Shown here: in pieces, positions 33,957 through 42,162 of the stretch | Layout of the letters: each line of letters begins with the position of its first letter | How positions within the stretch are numbered: position 1 is the first letter of the stretch | Assembly: GCA_033855775.1 (NCBI GenBank) | Contig: JAWVFT010000037.1 | Span: 1 to 64,000 of the forward strand | From: DASVTR01 sp033855775 | GTDB lineage: Bacteria; Acidobacteriota; Blastocatellia; Pyrinomonadales; Pyrinomonadaceae | Length of the DNA stretch: 64,000 bases | Direction: 5' to 3' | Notes under the pieces: generated by a model | Told to the model about the DNA's origin: nothing | What the model saw: the letters and a program-made list of their open reading frames with translations, nothing else | The model's database searches: none | Translations under genes and position numbers: made by a program

Positions 33957-34454
33957 TTAGTTAGAACGGTAGTTGGTAAACTGCATGTCTATGCCGAAGT
34001 CTTTGGCTTTCAGCTTGGCGATGACATCCTGCAAGGTGTCGCGGTCTTTGCCTGTGATTCTTAAGACATCGCCCTGAATCGCGGCCTGCACCTTCGCTTT
34101 CGTGTCCTTGATAAACTTGACAATCTCTTTCGCTTTGTCCTGCGGGATGCCCTGCTGAATCTGCACGCGCTGGCGCAAGGTTCCGCCGGCCGCAGGCTCA
34201 GCCGTCTGATAGCTCAAAGCCTTGAGCGGCACGCCGCGACGCACCAGCTTTTGCTGGAAGATGTCGTTCATGTTGCGCAACCGCGTCTCGTCCTCGGCTG
34301 TCAAAACGAGTTCTTTCTCTTCCAAAGCGACGCGGGCCGCGCTTCCCTTAAAATCGAAACGCTGTCCGACCTCTTTCATCGTCTGGTTGATGGCGTTGTT
34401 GATTTCCGCGCGGTCAACTTCGGAAACGATGTCGAATGAATTCTGTTGGGCCAT
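33957..34454 (-). CDS. yajQ: YajQ family nucleotide-binding protein
   Basis: 165 residues, the standard YajQ length. It begins with SFDIVSEVDRAEINNAINQ and contains RFDFKGSAA, GKDRDTLQDVIAKLK and the ending DFGIDMQFTNYR, all conserved family stretches. Some YajQ proteins bind cyclic di-GMP and act in gene regulation; whether this one does is unknown. The ATG at 34454 agrees with the family start. It is part of the minus-strand run between tatD and ispB. Confidence 0.95.
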   Translation of the reverse strand: MAQQNSFDIVSEVDRAEINNAINQTMKEVGQRFDFKGSAARVALEEKELVLTAEDETRLRNMNDIFQQKLVRRGVPLKALSYQTAEPAAGGTLRQRVQIQQGIPQDKAKEIVKFIKDTKAKVQAAIQGDVLRITGKDRDTLQDVIAKLKAKDFGIDMQFTNYRSN

Positions 34455-34551
34455 AAGAATCTAAAACGATTTGCGCCTTTCGCGCGCATCGAAAAAGCGA
34501 ACGCATGAGCATAACATCAAAACCGAGCGCGATGAAAGTTCCGCTGAGATT

Positions 34552-35382
34552 TCATCTTTGAGATGCGCGGTCAAGCTGAGCGTCCGCGGATTGCGGCGGC
34601 GGCTTCAAGTTGAAAAAGCGGAAGAAATTCTCCGTTGTCAGGCGACCGAGTTCTTCAGTTTCCAACCCGCGCAACTCCGCGAGACAGCGAGCCACTTCGA
34701 CGACGCGCGCCGGTTCGTTGCGCCTGCCGCGAAACGGCACGGGCGTCAGAAATGGGCAATCCGTTTCGATGAACAAGCGGTCGAGCGGAACCAGCATCGC
34801 CGCCTCGCGTAAATTATCGGCCTTCTTAAAAGTCACGTTCCCCGCGAAGGAAACCATGAAGCCAAGCTCCAACACGCTCTCGGCCATGCGTGGACTGCCG
34901 CCGAAACAATGCATCACGCCGCCCACATTTGAACTGCTCCATTCGTCGCGCAGGATAGCGACCGTCTCATCGTCCGCCGCGCGCGAGTGAATGATGACGG
35001 GCAGGCTCGCAGCGCGGGCCAGTCGCAACTGGCGGGCGAAGACAGCGCGTTGCTCGTCGTGTGGGCTGTGGTCGTAGTGATAGTCAAGACCAATCTCGCC
35101 CCAGGCCACAACGCGCTCGCTGCGTCGCGCGAGTTCGTTCAAACGCTGCTCGGCTGCGTCATCGAACAAGCGCGCGTCGTGTGGATGCACTCCGACCGCC
35201 GCGTAAACATCATCGTAACGCTCGGCCACACGAACGGCGCGCTCAAGCGTTCCGCTGTGCGGGTCGCCCGTCCCGACGTTCAGGATAGCGACGACGCCCG
35301 CATCGCGCGCACGCGCGACAACCTCGTCGCGGTCTGCGTCGTAATCTTCACCGTCGATGTGCGCGTGCGAATCAACAAACAT
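34552..35382 (-). CDS. tatD: TatD family metal-dependent hydrolase
   Basis: About 276 residues. Metal ligands of the TIM-barrel fold are visible: VDSHAHID at the start, VAWGEIGLDYHYD, LPVIIHSR, GGVMHCFGG and FIETDCPFLTPVP. TatD proteins are 3'-5' DNases or related hydrolases in DNA repair. ATG 35382 is the family start; the frame continues upstream through metG sequence but this is not coding. Only 19 bases separate it from the metG stop, the metG-tatD order common in bacteria. Confidence 0.95.
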   Translation of the reverse strand: MFVDSHAHIDGEDYDADRDEVVARARDAGVVAILNVGTGDPHSGTLERAVRVAERYDDVYAAVGVHPHDARLFDDAAEQRLNELARRSERVVAWGEIGLDYHYDHSPHDEQRAVFARQLRLARAASLPVIIHSRAADDETVAILRDEWSSSNVGGVMHCFGGSPRMAESVLELGFMVSFAGNVTFKKADNLREAAMLVPLDRLFIETDCPFLTPVPFRGRRNEPARVVEVARCLAELRGLETEELGRLTTENFFRFFNLKPPPQSADAQLDRASQR

Positions 35383-35401
35383 GCGCGAAAGGCAGCAGCC
35401 G

Positions 35402-37561
35402 TTATTTGAGTCTCGCTCCGTTGGGAACGTCTTCGATGAAGGTGGCGACGACGGGACGGCCTTCATCGCCGACGGAGGCGGCGACGACCATGCCCTGCGA
35501 TTCAAGCCCGCGCAACTTTCGCGGCTTGAGATTGGCGACGACGACGACCTTGCGACCAATCATCTTCTCCGGCTCGTAGTGTTCGGCGATGCCCGCCAGA
35601 ATCTGTCGCGGCTCGGCTTCGCCCAAATCAATGGTGAAGCGCAGCAGCTTGTCCGACTTCGGCACGCGCTCGGCGGTCAGGATTTCGCCGACGCGCAGGT
35701 CAACTTTGGCGAAGTCGTCAATCTCTATGAAAGTCTTTTCAGCTTGCTTCTCTTCCTGCGGTTGCGCGTCCGTTGAGGGCGCAACGGCGTCGGCTTCGGT
35801 CGCGCCCTGCGTGGGCGGCGCTGGCTGAGTTTCCGCAGTGATGGCGGAGCCTTCAACGGCGTCGGCTTCGGTGGCGTGCGTTCCTGCGTGCGGCTCTGTG
35901 GCCTTCGTGATGTCGCTCATAATTTTTGCTTTATCAAGACGCGGAAAGAGCGGCTGCACTTCGCCGATGCGCGTCGCTGCGGAAAGAGTTCCCCAGGTAA
36001 GTTTGGACGGGTCGGAGTCGGCCAGATTGTCCGGCAGTCCGAGTTGAGCATAAATGCCGCGCGTCGCTTCCGGCATCACCGGATGCAGCAGGACGCAGAG
36101 CCAGCGCAGGGCTTCGGCGGCGCGATACAAGATGGCATCGAGCGTCTGTCGCTGCTCATCCTGCTTCGCCAGTTCCCATGGCTTGGCGTCGGAAATCATC
36201 TTGTCAACGCGCGCGACAATTCCCCAAGCCGCTTCGAGCGCGCGGCTGAAAGAGTAGTCTTCGAAGAGACGGACGTACTGGTCTCTGTGTTGTTCGAGGG
36301 CGGAGACGAGAGCCTGCGGGTCAGGGTCAACGCCCGCGCGCTTGGCTGTCAGGTAATTCTCTTCCGTGATGTCGCCGGAAGGAACCAGCCCGTCGCGGTA
36401 GCGATGAATCATCGTCAGCGTGCGGCTCGAAAGATTGCCGAGGCCGCTCGCAAGGTCTGAGTTAGCGCGGTCAACGACCGCCTCGTAGCCGAACTTGCCG
36501 TCCTGCCCGAAGACCATTTCACGCAGGCAAAAGTAGCGCACGACATCGTTGGGAAAGTGGCGATGAAGGACTTCAAGCTCGATGGCGTTGCCGAGCGTCT
36601 TTGACATCTTGCGCCCGTTCGGGTCGAGCCACATGCCGTGCGCGAAGATCGTGCGCGGCGGCTCAAGCCCGGCGGCCAGCAGCAGGGCGGGCCAGTAGAC
36701 GGCGTGAAAACGCAGGATGTCTTTGCCGACCAAATGGACTGCGGGCCAGAACTTTTCAAAGCCGACCGCGCGCTCGCGCTCTTCGTTGCCGAAGCCAATC
36801 GCGGTGATGTAGTTGGTCAGCGCGTCAATCCAGAGATAGATGGTGTGCGTCGGGTCGTCCGGCACGGGGAGGCCCCAACTGACGGAAGAGGTTTGACGGC
36901 TGACGGACAAGTCCTGCAAGCCGCCGCGCACGAAGCTCAAGACTTCGTTGCGCCGCGCTTCGGGTCGAATGAAATCGGCGCGCTCTTCGTAGAGCTTGAG
37001 CAGCGCATCCGCGTAATCACTGAGCCGGAAAAAGTAGCTCTCTTCGGAAACACGGTCGAGCGGAATCAAGTGTTCGAGGCAGCGCGGCGGGTCGCCTTCC
37101 CTTTCCGGCTTGATGTACTCGTCCTCTGTTTTGTAGGCGGCGCAGGCGGCGCAGAACCAGCCTTCGTAAAATCCTTTGTAGATGGCCTCGCGCCCCTTCG
37201 GCGTTTGCGCGCGACGAACGCGCCGCCACAACTCCGTCACGCCTTCGTAGTGGAAAGGCTCGGTCGTCCGCATGAAGATGTCGTAGCCGCCGTGCGCCGT
37301 GTCTAAGTTGAAGTTGGCGAACATCTCCTTGAACTGGCGCGCGATGTCGTCGGCGTGTTCTTTCGGAGTGATGCCTTTGCGTTCGGCGATGCGCTGGATG
37401 TTGATGCCGTGCTCGTCGGTTCCGGTCAGGAAAAACGTCTCGGCCCCGCGCTGGCGTTGAAAGCGGCGCATGCTGTCTGCGACGATGGTCGTGTAGAGAT
37501 GACCGATGTGCGGCAGGCTGTTGACGTAGTAAATCGGCGTTGTGATGTAGAAGGTCTTCAT
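35402..37561 (-). CDS. metG: Methionyl-tRNA synthetase with C-terminal tRNA-binding domain
   Basis: About 719 residues. Class I signatures: LPHIGHLYTT (HIGH) and GRKMSKTLGN (KMSKS). A CAACAAY segment followed by a later Cys/His pair marks the zinc-knuckle region. After the anticodon-binding domain there is an acidic, Ala/Thr-rich linker of about 70 residues, then an EMAPII/Trbp111-like OB domain (VDLRVGEILTAERVPKSDKL, GRKVVVVANLKPRKL, ESQGMVVAAS). This tail helps dimerise and bind tRNA. The start is ATG 37561 (MKTFYITTPIYY). Confidence 0.96.
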   Translation of the reverse strand: MKTFYITTPIYYVNSLPHIGHLYTTIVADSMRRFQRQRGAETFFLTGTDEHGINIQRIAERKGITPKEHADDIARQFKEMFANFNLDTAHGGYDIFMRTTEPFHYEGVTELWRRVRRAQTPKGREAIYKGFYEGWFCAACAAYKTEDEYIKPEREGDPPRCLEHLIPLDRVSEESYFFRLSDYADALLKLYEERADFIRPEARRNEVLSFVRGGLQDLSVSRQTSSVSWGLPVPDDPTHTIYLWIDALTNYITAIGFGNEERERAVGFEKFWPAVHLVGKDILRFHAVYWPALLLAAGLEPPRTIFAHGMWLDPNGRKMSKTLGNAIELEVLHRHFPNDVVRYFCLREMVFGQDGKFGYEAVVDRANSDLASGLGNLSSRTLTMIHRYRDGLVPSGDITEENYLTAKRAGVDPDPQALVSALEQHRDQYVRLFEDYSFSRALEAAWGIVARVDKMISDAKPWELAKQDEQRQTLDAILYRAAEALRWLCVLLHPVMPEATRGIYAQLGLPDNLADSDPSKLTWGTLSAATRIGEVQPLFPRLDKAKIMSDITKATEPHAGTHATEADAVEGSAITAETQPAPPTQGATEADAVAPSTDAQPQEEKQAEKTFIEIDDFAKVDLRVGEILTAERVPKSDKLLRFTIDLGEAEPRQILAGIAEHYEPEKMIGRKVVVVANLKPRKLRGLESQGMVVAASVGDEGRPVVATFIEDVPNGARLK

Positions 37562-37651
37562 TCGTGAATCGTCGAGGTCTTCGGTCGTCAATCGTGAAGC
37601 GTCGTTGGAAGAAAACGTCTCTTCCGTTCAAGCTGCACGATGAAGGATTTG

Positions 37652-39337
37652 CTATTTACGGTTCTTTTGCGCTTTGGCAAATTCGTCCTGCGCGTTGAAG
37701 CGCGGCATCTCGTTGAGGTCGGCGATGCGACGACCGATGGCGAGCGCTATTTCGGCTTCCTGCGTCATCCCGCGAAAGTCCCAGTCGTCATGGTATTCGT
37801 CCGAAGGCTGATGATAGTTGGCCGTGTTGTAGGCTTGAAACTTCTCCTCGCCCCAACCTTTGGGCCGCCCGACGAAATCCTTGCCTTCCTTCAAACTGAT
37901 TGAAGGCACGCCCGCCTTCGCGAACGGGAAATGGTCTGAGCGATAGAAAGAGCCTTGCTCCGGTCGCGGGTCGGAAACAACCGCCAGCGAACGCTCGCGC
38001 GCCACCGCTTCGACGACTGCTTGCAGCGACGAACGCTCTGCTCCGAGCGGCACAAAATCGCGCGTCGTGCCGAGTATGTTCATCGAGTCGAGATTGACGT
38101 TCGCGGCGGTCTTCGAGAGCGGCACGAGCGGATGCTTGGCGTACCATTCCGCGCCGAGCAAGCCTTGCTCTTCGGCGGTCGGGATGAGAAACAGAACGGA
38201 GCGGCGCGGTCGCTCGTTCGGCGGCAATTCCGAAAGGACTCTGGCAATCTCTATGACAGAGGCGACGCCCGAAGCGTTATCCACCGCGCCGTTGTAGATG
38301 TTGTCGCCCTTTGAGTTCGGCTCGCCGATGCCGAGATGATCCCAGTGGGCCGAGTAGACGACGTATTCGTCGCGCAGTCGCGGGTCACGACCGGGCAGGA
38401 TGGCCGCGACGTTCGGAGCCTCGACACGTTTGAGTTGATTGTGGAAACTGAGCAGCGATTTTAAGTTGAGATTGACGGGCTGAAAATCGCGCGAGGCGGC
38501 CTTGCGGCGCAACTCGTCCAGGTTCTGCCCGCTCAAGCTCAACATCCGCCGCGCCGAAGCGTCTGTCATCCATGCGCGCATCTTCAGGAAAGGCGTCCGG
38601 TCGTTGTCGCCACGCGCGATGTCATAGCGCCACGAGCCGTTCGACGTGCGAACGACGCTCCAAGGATAGCCCGCCGATTCGTCCGTGTGCAGCAGAATCA
38701 CTCCGGCTGCGCCGCGCCGCGCCGCCTCTTCAAACTTGTACGTCCAGCGACCGTAGTACGTGAGCGCGCGGCCTCCGAACAGACCCGGCTCCGAAGCCGT
38801 GGCCGGAGGGTCGTTGACCAGCATCAACAGAATCTTGCCGCGATAATTATCGGCGCTGCCTTTGTAATCATTCCAGCGTTGCTCCGGCGCATCGATGCCG
38901 TAGCCGACGAAGACCAACTCGCCGCTGACATCAAGGTCAGCCGTCTGCGCTCCGGTGAACGCCACGTAGTCGGTCGGAAAGTTGAACGTCTCTTGGTCGG
39001 CGGAATCGCCTTTGATGATACTGAGCGTCATGTCCGGGTTGGCTTTGACGCCGACCAGCGAGACAGGCTGAAAGAAACTGCCCTTCGCGCCCGCGCCCTT
39101 CAAGCCCAGAGCCTCGAACTGCGCGGCGACATACTTGGCGGCCATCTCACCGCCGCGCGTTCCCGGCCCGCGCCCTTCCAGTAAGTCGTCCGAGAGAAAC
39201 TTGATATGAGCGCGCAGAGCGTTTTCGTTAATCACGCTCGGCTGAGCCGCAGTCCTTCGTTGCGCCCAACCGGAGCCGCTCGCGCCACAAACTATCAACG
39301 CCGCCACGGTTATATTCCAGAGCCATCTTCTCATCAT
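37652..39337 (-). CDS. Secreted M28 family metallopeptidase with PA domain
   Basis: 561 residues with a signal peptide (ALIVCGASGSGWA). The zinc ligands of M28 aminopeptidases are in order: VYSAHWDHLGIG, YNGAVDNASGVA, IPTAEEQGLLG, VNLDSMN and YHQPSDEYHDDW. A protease-associated (PA) insertion lies between the N-terminal segment and the core (about 130-270, LVFVGYGIDAPEQRWNDYKG). It probably trims peptides in the periplasm or outside the cell. Two adjacent ATG codons are possible starts. Its neighbours are housekeeping genes. Confidence 0.93.
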   Translation of the reverse strand: MMRRWLWNITVAALIVCGASGSGWAQRRTAAQPSVINENALRAHIKFLSDDLLEGRGPGTRGGEMAAKYVAAQFEALGLKGAGAKGSFFQPVSLVGVKANPDMTLSIIKGDSADQETFNFPTDYVAFTGAQTADLDVSGELVFVGYGIDAPEQRWNDYKGSADNYRGKILLMLVNDPPATASEPGLFGGRALTYYGRWTYKFEEAARRGAAGVILLHTDESAGYPWSVVRTSNGSWRYDIARGDNDRTPFLKMRAWMTDASARRMLSLSGQNLDELRRKAASRDFQPVNLNLKSLLSFHNQLKRVEAPNVAAILPGRDPRLRDEYVVYSAHWDHLGIGEPNSKGDNIYNGAVDNASGVASVIEIARVLSELPPNERPRRSVLFLIPTAEEQGLLGAEWYAKHPLVPLSKTAANVNLDSMNILGTTRDFVPLGAERSSLQAVVEAVARERSLAVVSDPRPEQGSFYRSDHFPFAKAGVPSISLKEGKDFVGRPKGWGEEKFQAYNTANYHQPSDEYHDDWDFRGMTQEAEIALAIGRRIADLNEMPRFNAQDEFAKAQKNRK

Positions 39338-39406
39338 GTTCGTCTCGCTGCCTGCGCCGTCAATTTTTAATCTTTCAACTTCGTCTCGCTACTTTAAAAT
39401 CCGTCG

Positions 39407-39958
39407 TCAACCCTTGATGAGAGCCATCGCTTCGGCGCGCGTGCGCGAGTCGTGCTGGAACGCGCCGAGGACTTCGGAAGTAATCGTGATGGCTCCCGGC
39501 TTCTTCACGCCTCTCAAGGTCATGCAAGTGTGTTCGGCTTCGATGACGACCATCACGCCGAGCGCGTTCAGTTGCTTGTAAAGCGTGTTGGCAATCTCCG
39601 AAGTTAGCCGCTCCTGCACTTGCAGGCGGCGCGCGTAGGCTTCGGCCAGCCGCGCCAGTTTCGACAGGCCGAGGATGCGCCCGTCTTTCGGAATGTAGGC
39701 GATGTGACACTTGCCCATGAAGGGCGCCAGATGATGCTCGCAGAGCGAAGCGAGGCTGATGTCTTTAACGATGACCATCTCGCGGTGCGTGTCGCCGGGC
39801 AAAGGGCGAATGTGTTGCTCAGGGTCTTCGTCCATCCCGGCGGTCAACTCGGCGAACATCTCTGCGACGCGACGCGGCGTGCGCTGCAAGCCCTCGCGCT
39901 CCGGGTCTTCGCCGATGCCTTCGAGAATCAAACGCACGCCCCGCGCGATTTTTTCCAA
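39407..39958 (-). CDS. folE: GTP cyclohydrolase I FolE
   Basis: About 183 residues. FolE converts GTP to dihydroneopterin triphosphate, the first step to folate. Landmarks: GIGEDPEREGLQRTPRRVAEMF, ISLASLCEHHLAPFMGKCHIAYIP (zinc Cys and His), VQERLTSEIAN and EAEHTCMTLRG (second Cys). Starts are awkward: TTG 39958 is the only standard codon after the larC stop. ATG 40105 has a GGAG 8 bases upstream but would overlap larC by 82 bases and add an arginine-rich stretch unlike FolE. I report the short form; the true start may lie in between. Confidence 0.88.
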   Translation of the reverse strand: MEKIARGVRLILEGIGEDPEREGLQRTPRRVAEMFAELTAGMDEDPEQHIRPLPGDTHREMVIVKDISLASLCEHHLAPFMGKCHIAYIPKDGRILGLSKLARLAEAYARRLQVQERLTSEIANTLYKQLNALGVMVVIEAEHTCMTLRGVKKPGAITITSEVLGAFQHDSRTRAEAMALIKG

Positions 39959-40023
39959 GTCAACTCGACTGTCTTGTGCTGCTGCGATTGTAGTATCTCC
40001 GGCAAGATGCGCCTCGTGCGCGT

Positions 40024-41247
40024 TTACTTCTTCGACAAAGCATCGCGGGCTGCCGCTTCGACCGTTCTGAGGGCGACGCCTGCGCGCTCCGCCGCCTCGC
40101 GGCATTGCTCATACTCCGGCATCTCTTTGACGACGCGCCCGTTCAGTGAAGCTACTTTAACATCAATCGCCCCGAATGGCGTTTCCACACGCACCATCTC
40201 TCGCTCAAGCGCGCGGCGCCAGACTTCATAACAACGCACGCCGAGCGTCGTCGTCTCCCTGAACAGCAACTCCGTCAACGCTTCACGCTCCGGCTGCCTG
40301 CACAACACGGACAGCAACACGCCGGGGCGATTCTTCTTCATCTGCACGGGCGTCAAATAACAATCGAGCGCGCCGCCCGCGAGCGCACGCTCCATGACAT
40401 AGCCGAACACCTGCGGCGACATGTCATCAATATTAGTTTCGAGAACGAGCAAACGCTCGTCCGTCATCATCGCTCCGCTTTCATCATTGACGACCGCGCG
40501 GCTCACATCATTGCCGAGCGCGCCGCCCTCATTCGTCTCGCCGAGCAGCAAGCGCAGAGCGTTCGGAAAATCTTTATACTCACGCCCGCCCGCGCCGTAG
40601 CCTACGCGCTCCACTCGCATCAACGGCAGCGGCCCGAACGTCTCGCAGACGGTTTTGATAATCGCCGCGCCCGTCGGCGTCACCAACTCTCCGGCAATCT
40701 CCGTCGAATAAATGGGAGCGTCCTTCAACAACTCCGCGACCGCCGGAGGCGGCACAGGGAAAACGCCGTGAGCCATCTTCACCGTCCCGCTGCCGACGTG
40801 CAGCGGCGAACAGACGAAACGCTCAATGCCGAGCAATTCAAAACCGATGCAGGCTCCGACGACATCGACGATGGCATCGAGCGCGCCGACTTCATGAAAA
40901 TGTATCTTCTCGACTGGCTCGTTATGCACGCGCGCTTCAGCTTCCGCGAGCCGCGAGAAGATGCGCGCCGCGCGCTCTTTCACGCCGTCCGTCAAACGCG
41001 AATCGTAGATGATTTTCAGTATGTCGCCGAGATGACGATGCGCGTGCTCATGACGTGTCCGCACGTCGGCGCGCGTCGCGCTCAGGCCGGAGCGATTCAC
41101 CGTGCCGAACTCTATCTCGTAGCCCGCGACATCGAGCAACGACAACTGCTCGCGCAAGCGCGACGGGTCAACGCCGACGCCGACCAGCGCGGCGAGAATC
41201 ATGTCGCCGCTCGCTCCCGCGAAACAGTCAAAGTAGAGCGTCTTCAT
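40024..41247 (-). CDS. larC: LarC-type nickel insertion protein
   Basis: About 407 residues. LarC inserts nickel into the NPN cofactor of lactate racemase and related enzymes. The start YFDCFAGASGDMILAAL, HFHEVGALDAIVDVVG, VPPPAVAELL, ELVTPTGAAI and ETNIDDMSPQVFGY are typical. In Lactobacillus, LarC needs a ribosomal frameshift to join its two parts; here both lie in one open frame. ATG 41247 overlaps the sirtuin stop (ATGA). LarA, LarB and LarE are not in the window, so the client enzyme is unknown. Confidence 0.92.
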   Translation of the reverse strand: MKTLYFDCFAGASGDMILAALVGVGVDPSRLREQLSLLDVAGYEIEFGTVNRSGLSATRADVRTRHEHAHRHLGDILKIIYDSRLTDGVKERAARIFSRLAEAEARVHNEPVEKIHFHEVGALDAIVDVVGACIGFELLGIERFVCSPLHVGSGTVKMAHGVFPVPPPAVAELLKDAPIYSTEIAGELVTPTGAAIIKTVCETFGPLPLMRVERVGYGAGGREYKDFPNALRLLLGETNEGGALGNDVSRAVVNDESGAMMTDERLLVLETNIDDMSPQVFGYVMERALAGGALDCYLTPVQMKKNRPGVLLSVLCRQPEREALTELLFRETTTLGVRCYEVWRRALEREMVRVETPFGAIDVKVASLNGRVVKEMPEYEQCREAAERAGVALRTVEAAARDALSKK

Positions 41248-41993
41248 CCGGCTTTGAAGAGCGGCAAGACTTCTCCCGCTTTCCCTCTCAAAGATTCGTT
41301 GCACAAAGCCGACAGCGGCGTCTCTTCCGGGTTGACTTCGACCACGAAGGCTCCGGCCTCGCGCGCCAGTTCAGGCAACGAAGCCGCCGGATAGACCAGA
41401 GCCGACGTGCCGACCACAAAGCAGAGGTCACACTCCGCGGCCATTCGCGCCGCGCGTTCAAAAGCTCCCGCGGGCAGCATCTCGCCGAACAGCACAACGT
41501 CGGGTCGCATCGCTTCGCCGCATTCATGACAGACTGGCGGAAGCTCTTCTTTCGTCTCCACGCGCCGTTCGCGCCGCGCCTCGCATGCCGTGCAGCGAGC
41601 GCGCCAGATGTTGCCGTGAAGTTCTACGACGGAGCGCGACCCCGCGGCTTGATGAAGGCCGTCAACGTTCTGCGTCACGAGCGTGAAGCCCTTGAACCAA
41701 TCTTGCCAGCGCGCCAGAGCCGCGTGTGCCGGATTGGGGCCGAGCTTTCGCAGCAGCCCAAGCCTGTAATCGAACCACTCCCAGACCGCGCGCAAATCTC
41801 TCTGCGCCATTTGTCCCGAAGAGATGATTTCGAAAGGCATGCCCTTCCAGACCGCAGACTGCCCGCCGCTGCGAAAGGTCGGGACGCCGGATTCGGCGGA
41901 GACGCCCGCGCCCGTCAGAACAAGGACGCTCTGCGCCGACGCGAACCGCTCGCGCAACTCCGCGCCGATTGAGACTTGATGATTTTGCTGCAT
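41244..41993 (-). CDS. NAD-dependent protein deacylase (sirtuin)
   Basis: 249 residues. NAD-binding motifs are LTGAGVSAESGVPTFR and TQNVDGLHQAAGS; the catalytic His is in VELHGNIW, and zinc cysteines appear as CTAC and CHEC. Later, VVGTSALVYPAASLP completes the Rossmann fold. These enzymes remove acetyl or longer acyl groups from lysines. A WFDYRL segment sits where Sirt5-like enzymes carry a Tyr/Arg pair for succinyl groups; the Tyr seems to be Phe, so substrate range is open. It is coupled to larC by a 4-base overlap. Confidence 0.93.
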   Translation of the reverse strand: MQQNHQVSIGAELRERFASAQSVLVLTGAGVSAESGVPTFRSGGQSAVWKGMPFEIISSGQMAQRDLRAVWEWFDYRLGLLRKLGPNPAHAALARWQDWFKGFTLVTQNVDGLHQAAGSRSVVELHGNIWRARCTACEARRERRVETKEELPPVCHECGEAMRPDVVLFGEMLPAGAFERAARMAAECDLCFVVGTSALVYPAASLPELAREAGAFVVEVNPEETPLSALCNESLRGKAGEVLPLFKAG

Positions 41994-42076
41994 AAAGGCG
42001 CTGCACGGATGGTAGCAGAGCGCAGTGTGAAACTGTCAAGCAAGGGCCATGATGAAAAGCAAACGATGAGCCGCGA

Positions 42077-42107
42077 TTGGTCACGCGCGGGCGCGCTAGG
42101 CTATACT
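42077..42107 (+). promoter_or_regulatory. Candidate promoter of argS
   Basis: TATACT at 42102-42107 is a good -10 element. TTGGTC at 42077-42082 is a plausible but weak -35 at 19 bases. The GTG start of argS follows 55 bases later. Confidence 0.4.
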
Positions 42108-42162
42108 GTCTGCTTTTCCGCGTGTGGCTGTTTATGACTAAGTTGACTGGGGAAACGTTTAA

